Shown here piece after piece: positions 58,601 through 64,000 of a stretch of DNA of 64,000 nucleotides. Within the stretch, counting starts at the first letter, position 1; the number at the start of each line of letters is the position of its first letter. A program made the translations under genes and the position numbers. The DNA is from Ceratorhiza oryzae-sativae (taxonomy: Eukaryota; Basidiomycota; Agaricomycetes; Cantharellales; Ceratobasidiaceae): assembly GCA_030998015.1 (NCBI GenBank), contig JARWMV010000239.1:372001-436000 (forward strand), given 5' to 3'. The notes under the pieces are model-generated. The model was not told the DNA's origin. It was given only the letters and a program-made list of their open reading frames with translations, and did not search any database.

Positions 58601-60837
58601 AATCCATGGAGAAAACGAACCTCCAAGATCCCACATGCACTTTCCTAGCCTCCATTCCACCCGTGCTCTATCATCAGACGGGGCATCACTGGATTCTAAG
58701 GCCTCCGAAACCTCTTTCAGCTCATTGAGGCTGCCCTCCAAGTTACCTGCCATCGCTGAACACCAAGCTACCTCCTCGCGAGCGCGCGGGCGAATCCAAC
58801 CGGATGAATCCTCTGACTCAGTCTCTTTCAATACACGTTCAAAGTTTTTGATGGCGCCAGCCCAGTCCTTAGCGTACTGAAGAATATACGCACGCGCCAT
58901 GAGCGCGTTGACATGCCCTGGATCTCGGGTCAAGACCTCGTCCAAAATTCGAGAGGCTCGTGCGTGATGTTTGGGGGGATGGAGATGGACGAGCCCAGTT
59001 GCAAGTATTACATCGAACGCTTTGCGTACCCTTCAACCGGTTTAAGAAACTCCGCATAAAACGAAGAAATTTTACATACATGGGGAGTTTCTTTCCTGTG
59101 TTATTTTCAGCTCGTTTGACCAGTGACAACCCAGCCTCCGCAACTCGAATTGCATTTTTATGATCTGAGTCAAACCAATATATCTCTCCAGCAATTCGGT
59201 GCGCGATAATGGAATGAGGAAGCTTGGCAAGATTTGTCTGAAGCGGAATTTTATTCAGCCAGAATCGTGTTGAGGCCAACATCTAAGCTCATACCAAAAT
59301 TACGTCTGTAGGATCGTATGAATTATCGGTTTCTTGTGCGACCACAGTTTCGGATACAGCCTCGCTTTCGTCGTCATCAATGGGTATACTCAAGTACTGA
59401 AGGTATGCCCCGAGCAAGTTTGCCAGAGGAGTCCCTGGAAACAGCTTTGAAAATCGGCGAAATATTCCAAAATCATATCCCTCTGCAAGAGTTAGTTGTA
59501 AGCCTCATCAGTGAACAGAACCAATTGGGCATACCGATATCGTAAACATCCAGATTCTCCATGTAGCATGACCACGCAAGTTCATCCCCAAACCCAAGGA
59601 GGACAGCACCGCTTGCCATATCCTCCACAACTTTGTAGGCTGCATTTTTCTCAGCCGCATATTCAGGGGTCGTAGGGAGAGCGTACAAGTAGCGCTGCCG
59701 ATGTCGCAAAAGCTTAGATTCTGTAGTTCTCCTGAGGTCGTCTGACGTGTTGGGGTGGTTCAAGACGTCTTCGTACCATGCAGGAAGCTATGTAAATTGT
59801 TGAAAATCAGTGTAGGGCACACTCTCCTACCTTGATCAACCTTACCTTGGAAGCACCCCAGATATCTCGACCAACCTCGTTTTGGACTTCTTGCTGGGTC
59901 CCAGCGTTTATTCGTGTGCGCCTGCGCTCAACTTCTTTATTGTAGGCATCTTCTTCAGCCCGCTCAACCAAAGATACAATCTGCTCAAGAATTGGTAGCG
60001 AGTTGGTCATTGCAACCTGTATCTCGTATGTGTTGGTCTTGGTGGGCGAGGTAGGTTCGGGGGGCGGGATTGTCGAAAGGACATCATATAATCGAGAGTC
60101 CGGCAACAATAAGGAAAGTGCGTTGACCAGCTAGAAAATTTTTGAGAACGAGCAGGCTGATGTATTGTAGAAAACCTACGTCTAAGGTTGATCCGTGCTT
60201 CCGCCTAAGATCGATCAACTTTTGTAAGAATTCTGCTACTTTTGTGGCTTCGCCACTTGAAGGAATAAGGTTGTAACGGTTATTTCAGGACTAGATCGGG
60301 AAGATCTGCTCACGCGTTTGCAGCGATTTCGAGCTCCCGTTCGAGAGTCTCATCTAGATCATCCCAGCGCTGGCCTTTCTCCTGCAATAATTCGATACCC
60401 TGCCCCCCGCTGCATGTTAAAATTACACATCCCTTGTCGAAGATAGTCGTAACCAACCTGCCATGCAAGAAGCTGGTCGGGCTGTATATCAATCGCTTTC
60501 CGATATGCCTATGCGCCAAATTAGGAAGGAATAACGCAAGAGCAACGCCTTTACCTGCTCGCTTTTTTCAATTTCACCCAACTCAAAAGCTGAACGCCCG
60601 ACAAACACATTTCTGGAATGGGTTAATGAGTACGTTTGACTATCGATCCCAATGGTTCTCACTCGCCCAAAGTAATTACTTGCATCGTATGTCAGCACGT
60701 CTTCTGCGGCCTTCAAAGCAGCAGGAAAGTCCTTCTTCTGGATAGCCTCCCTGATTAATGATGAGCCAAAAGACGTAGTGTTCGGTTTGTGGTATTAACC
60801 TCGACGCCTTCAACTTTGCTTTGACAATTGCAGCCAT
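55657..60837 (-). CDS. SKI3: SKI3, TPR scaffold of the Ski (superkiller) complex
   Basis: A very long minus-strand gene with many introns, about 1.4 thousand residues. The start MAAIVKAKLKASREAI is joined across an intron, then KKDFPAALKAAEDVLTYDASNY, as in Ski3/TTC37. The protein is tetratricopeptide repeats nearly throughout, e.g. FVGRSAFELGEIEKSEQ, PSYAPAFTFLGIYYSEHA, NENDFRSWLQLGEAYAQSG, AYLDLGCLEANTG. It ends ALVLEPWNVANRIALGYVRAK. Ski3 scaffolds the Ski2 helicase and Ski8 and feeds RNA to the cytoplasmic exosome. The C-terminal frame shifts at an A3 run on the plus strand (55777-55779); one added base restores the ending. One intron (58141-58195) has GC-AG borders. Confidence 0.9.
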
Positions 60838-61490
60838 TCAGGCCGATGGTGGCTTGGGTATTTCGGATACGCGTCGGAGTGTTCAAGGGTTCATCCAGGG
60901 TCCAAGACTTACACCCGAATTTGATCTTCGCATCAACGCCATAAATTGCGAGCTTGATCCATCCACCTCAACGAGGCAACTCGACGTCATCCTGTTCCTC
61001 GTCTGTAACTGGGATTACGGCTTCTTGCATAACGTGCTGTACTAGAGTCGTATTCTTAGTACACGATGCTTCTTAGTTTTGGGACCTAGTACAACCAACC
61101 TGTTCATGATTCGGGCAAATACGACACACTCCTACGGAAACCAAACTATCGTAAAATAGCGAACTTGGGGCTGAAAATGGTATGAAATAGGACGCAAGCC
61201 GTGTTTCTTTGCAAGTTGCTCCAACGTTCCAGCCGGCGAAAGGCTACGGGCCATAAGGCATGGACCGCAAATTGCTGGTACAGAACGCGACGTCATGCAT
61301 GAGTGCATTGCAAGGTAACGTGAATGGGCTTCTGAAATATGACGAACTAGATTTTGCACTGCGACATCGTGCTTTAACGCATCATGTGCTTTACAGGGCG
61401 CCCCTTTTCGCGCCGATTTTGGAGCGCTTCATTCCCCCATGACGCGACCTTTGATGTCATCTGGCACGGTATAACGCCACCCATCGTCTA
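60838..61490. other. Divergent promoter region
   Basis: Shared upstream region of SKI3 (minus) and the CsbD-like gene (plus). Single CCCCT motifs, the core of yeast-type stress-response elements, occur at 61401-61405. Short ORFs lack support. Confidence 0.35.
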
Positions 61491-61496
61491 TATAAA
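61491..61496 (+). promoter_or_regulatory. TATA box of the CsbD-like gene
   Basis: TATAAA within ctatataaac lies 79 nt upstream of the ATG at 61570, as in highly inducible fungal genes. Confidence 0.5.
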
Positions 61497-61569
61497 CGCT
61501 TGCTCTTGAGCAAGGGCAGAACAGCAGACCTGCACACACTCATATCACCTCTTACATTCACTATTCAAC

Positions 61570-62555
61570 ATGGCCTACGATAACTCCAACTGTACGTTTA
61601 AAGCATTTATATCAACATTACATCTATTCATTGTATTTATTAGCATACGGTGGTGACCGCGATGCGCGCCGTAACGAGCTTGATAACACCACTGGAGGGT
61701 ATGGGAACAGCGGCATCGGTGGTAGTGAGTCGTACCATTCATATAAAGAGCGTTTCGCTAAAGCCCGTATAATCGTATAGCCCGCTCGGATGATTACACT
61801 TCAGGAAAGACCGGCGCCGTAGGCAGCGGGACTGGAGGCCTCACTGGTCGTAGCGACTTTAATGATTCGAGCCGTAGCGACAACCAAACTAACTACGGTT
61901 CAAACCCCAGTGGAACTCGTTTCAACGATTCGACCGCGGGAACCACTGGCGGATACAACCAGTCAAGCAACACACATGAGTCTTCTGGGCGTAACGAATT
62001 TGGGACCAAAGACCGCGGCACTGGCCTTGACTCTAATACTCGTGACGCTGGTTTGGGCTCAAACACCAATCGTGATGGGTACGGCTCCAGCAACATCGGC
62101 ACCACCGGCGGATACGGATCCAGCAACGTTGACACGATTGGCGGATACGGGTCTAACAAAGCAGGCAACACTGGAGCATACGGCTCGTCGAGTGACAACA
62201 ACACCTCGACTGGCAATTATGGGTCAACGAACGCCGACAACTTTGGAACCACTAACCAAGACACTTACGCCCGCGGTATAGCAAATGAAGGAGGCAACTA
62301 TGACTCCACAACCGGCCACAAGCCCACTATGGGCGAGAAGGTCAAGGGTAAGCCGCATAGATATTCAATATTATAGTGTGCTCACTCAATTATAGGTACG
62401 ATGGAAAAGATGCAAGGCAAGGTCACCAAGAACCCGGAGCTTGTAGAGCGCGGCCAGGAGCGCAAGGTTTGTGGTTATTGTTGCATCACAGTTTATATCT
62501 AAATGTGTTACAGGAAGGAAACCTCGGAAATGAATCTGGAAACAACAACTACTAA
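61570..62555 (+). CDS. CsbD-like, glycine/asparagine-rich stress protein
   Basis: Five exons: 61570-61591, 61644-61724, 61805-62347, 62396-62466, 62514-62555. The start is MAYDNSN. The long third exon encodes hydrophilic Gly/Asn/Ser/Thr/Tyr-rich repeats built on GYGSSN-like units (for example at codons around 62080-62200). The C-terminal segment GEKVKGTMEKMQGKVTKNPELVERGQERK is the CsbD-like motif (a lysine-rich helix with conserved G-x-x-K-x-x-P-E). CsbD-like proteins in bacteria and fungi accumulate under general stress. The composition looks intrinsically disordered and resembles hydrophilin or LEA proteins. A TATA box and strong codon regularity suggest inducible, abundant expression. Role inferred. 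Confidence 0.8.
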
Positions 62556-62795
62556 TTTATTGCTTTAGCTCAAATTAATACTGCATGTATGCTCGTGCAA
62601 ACTTAAATAATGAATTGTATTACGTTTACCCATAACTGAGCGCCGCCGCATGAATAGCCGCTTTGGAATATAGGAAAAGTGCTATGAAGAACGTAGTGCA
62701 AATTGTAAACACTGGTCCATGGCGGACTTCGATATCCTCGGCGGTTTCAAACATGCTAGATTTGAACAGAATTTACAGTTTTTTTTTGGCTTCAA
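62556..62795. other. Convergent 3' region
   Basis: 3' UTRs of the CsbD-like gene and of the transporter. Nothing else seen. Confidence 0.4.
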
Positions 62796-64000
62796 TCACG
62801 CGTCACGACGCGCATTCTCCTGATGCACAATCTCCCCCTTCTTATCATCTCCACCCGATTCAACCGGCGAAGATCCACGCTCGTAGTCAACACTTGGCAT
62901 AGTGTATCCAAACAATTGGTCCATGCCCTCTAGGGAGACTCCCTTGGCTGTAGCAAACGCTCAACATGATACCTGTTGACCGTAGTATCGAGACTTACTT
63001 TCAGGCAACACGAAGACTACCCAAGGGATCATCAAAACCATGCACAACCCGAAAAACTGCATCACTGTTTAGTAAGTATGCTCCAATATGAACTGGGTTG
63101 CACTTACCAGGTATGTTCCGTACCCAATATTAGCGACCATGTAGGGTGTAGACCTCGCGATAACAAATTGCCAGAGCCATTGGGTCGCGGTAGTAATTGC
63201 ACAGCAAAGAGCCCTGGACACCAAGAGGGAAGATCTCGGAGCAAACAATCCATGAAATTCCGTTCCAAGACGCCTGCGGGTGCACAAAACTCAGTTTAGA
63301 TAGGACCCAAGAGCTAGAGAGATCAAACCTACACAGAAGCATATGGCAAATATGTACAAACATGCTGCTGCGAACTTGCCCGCTGAGGTAGGGGCGTCCC
63401 CCGCTTTCGGCTTGGCGATAGCAATAAATGCAGCGATACTTTAAGCTATTTGTAAGCAGCATACTTACAATACTGGGATAGCCGCTTACTAGAACATAGA
63501 AAATGCGCCGCCAACAGAACCATAGATAAGTGGTTTTCTTCGCCCGACCAAGTCGATCAACCAAAACAGGAAGATAAAGGTGGTGATCATTTTGACAACC
63601 CCGTAGATGCCCTGCAATTAGAGTTTTAGTTAATTTAGGCATCCAACGCGAGGCCGGGACTTACAGTGGCAAAGAGCCCATTGTTCGTGCCAGTAATACC
63701 AATGGACTTGAAGATCGTTGGAGAATAATACTAGTGTAAGACTGAGCGTGAGCGTGGAATAGTAGATAATAGCTTTGAATGTTTACGTTAATGGCGTTTA
63801 TACCTGAATTTCGCCGTCAGAAGTTGCATACTAACTACATGCAGCCACTCACCAGTCAAATTTTGGAACATCATAATAGTCATTCCGACACCAATTCTAT
63901 TTCGAATACCAGGCTTGCCGAGCTCTTTCAACTGTCCTCCAAATCCATGGGTTCGTACAAGGGCCATTTCACGGTTGAGCTGGTCCTGAGTCGCTTGGAT
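62796..64000 (-). CDS. MFS sugar/quinate-type transporter, C-terminal part
   Basis: The gene continues beyond the window, so only the C-terminal portion is present. The visible exons encode QDQLNREMALVRTHGFGGQL and RIGVGMTIMMFQNLTG from the central loop and helix 7, then [46 protein letters not shown], the conserved SWIVCSEIFPLGVQG, and the family's exit motif PESKGVSLEGMDQLFG, ending HQENARRDA. This is the sugar porter family of the major facilitator superfamily. The INYYSP and PESKG pattern fits hexose or quinate permeases of fungi; the substrate cannot be fixed. Introns are about 50 nt. Confidence 0.85.

Overview
This is a eukaryotic window from a filamentous basidiomycete. Nearly every gene is split by 45-65 nt GT-AG introns. 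The Agaricomycete families DUF6699 and DUF6593 are present, and several proteins look like those of Ceratobasidiaceae (Rhizoctonia-type fungi). The genus is an inference; fungus and basidiomycete are well supported. There are no operons: genes lie on both strands as independent units.

Layout: 1-549 is the 3' end of a DUF6699 gene. 875-2352 holds the small subunit of arginine-specific carbamoyl-phosphate synthase, preceded by a spliced upstream ORF that encodes an arginine-attenuator-like peptide. 3228-5825 is a VHS-domain/protein-kinase fusion. 6241-6345 is an intron-containing tRNA-Pro(AGG). 7026-8025 is a DUF6593 gene and 8333-12506 a CLC chloride channel/transporter. 13027-14286 is RNase H2 subunit B, followed by a small secreted protein (14728-15389) and a type-B carboxylesterase (16575-18821). 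19129-20129 is ribosomal protein uS2 (RPS0), then a homocysteine S-methyltransferase (20479-21817) and an aquaglyceroporin (22527-24409).

24935-38404 carries two tandem ABCC-type ABC transporters on the minus strand. A complete hAT DNA transposon (38835-42236, with 18-bp inverted repeats and an 8-bp target duplication) sits between the second copy and the cohesion gene DCC1 (42317-43702). Then come a single-pass membrane protein, a Rieske/AIF-type oxidoreductase, a LETM1-domain mitochondrial protein, a CDKN3-like dual-specificity phosphatase with a long disordered N-terminus, the TPR protein SKI3, a CsbD-like glycine/asparagine-rich stress protein, and the C-terminal part of an MFS sugar/quinate-type transporter cut by the window end.

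Two points affect how everything is read. First, at least ten coding frames break at short homopolymers and are repaired by a one-base length change. They occur in housekeeping genes as well as transporters, so they look like residual assembly errors rather than pseudogenes. Second, the gene boundaries are my own splice reconstructions. The most interesting biology is the spliced attenuator peptide upstream of CPA1, an 11-nt micro-exon that encodes the core of the ABC signature in both tandem transporters, and the VHS-kinase fusion.
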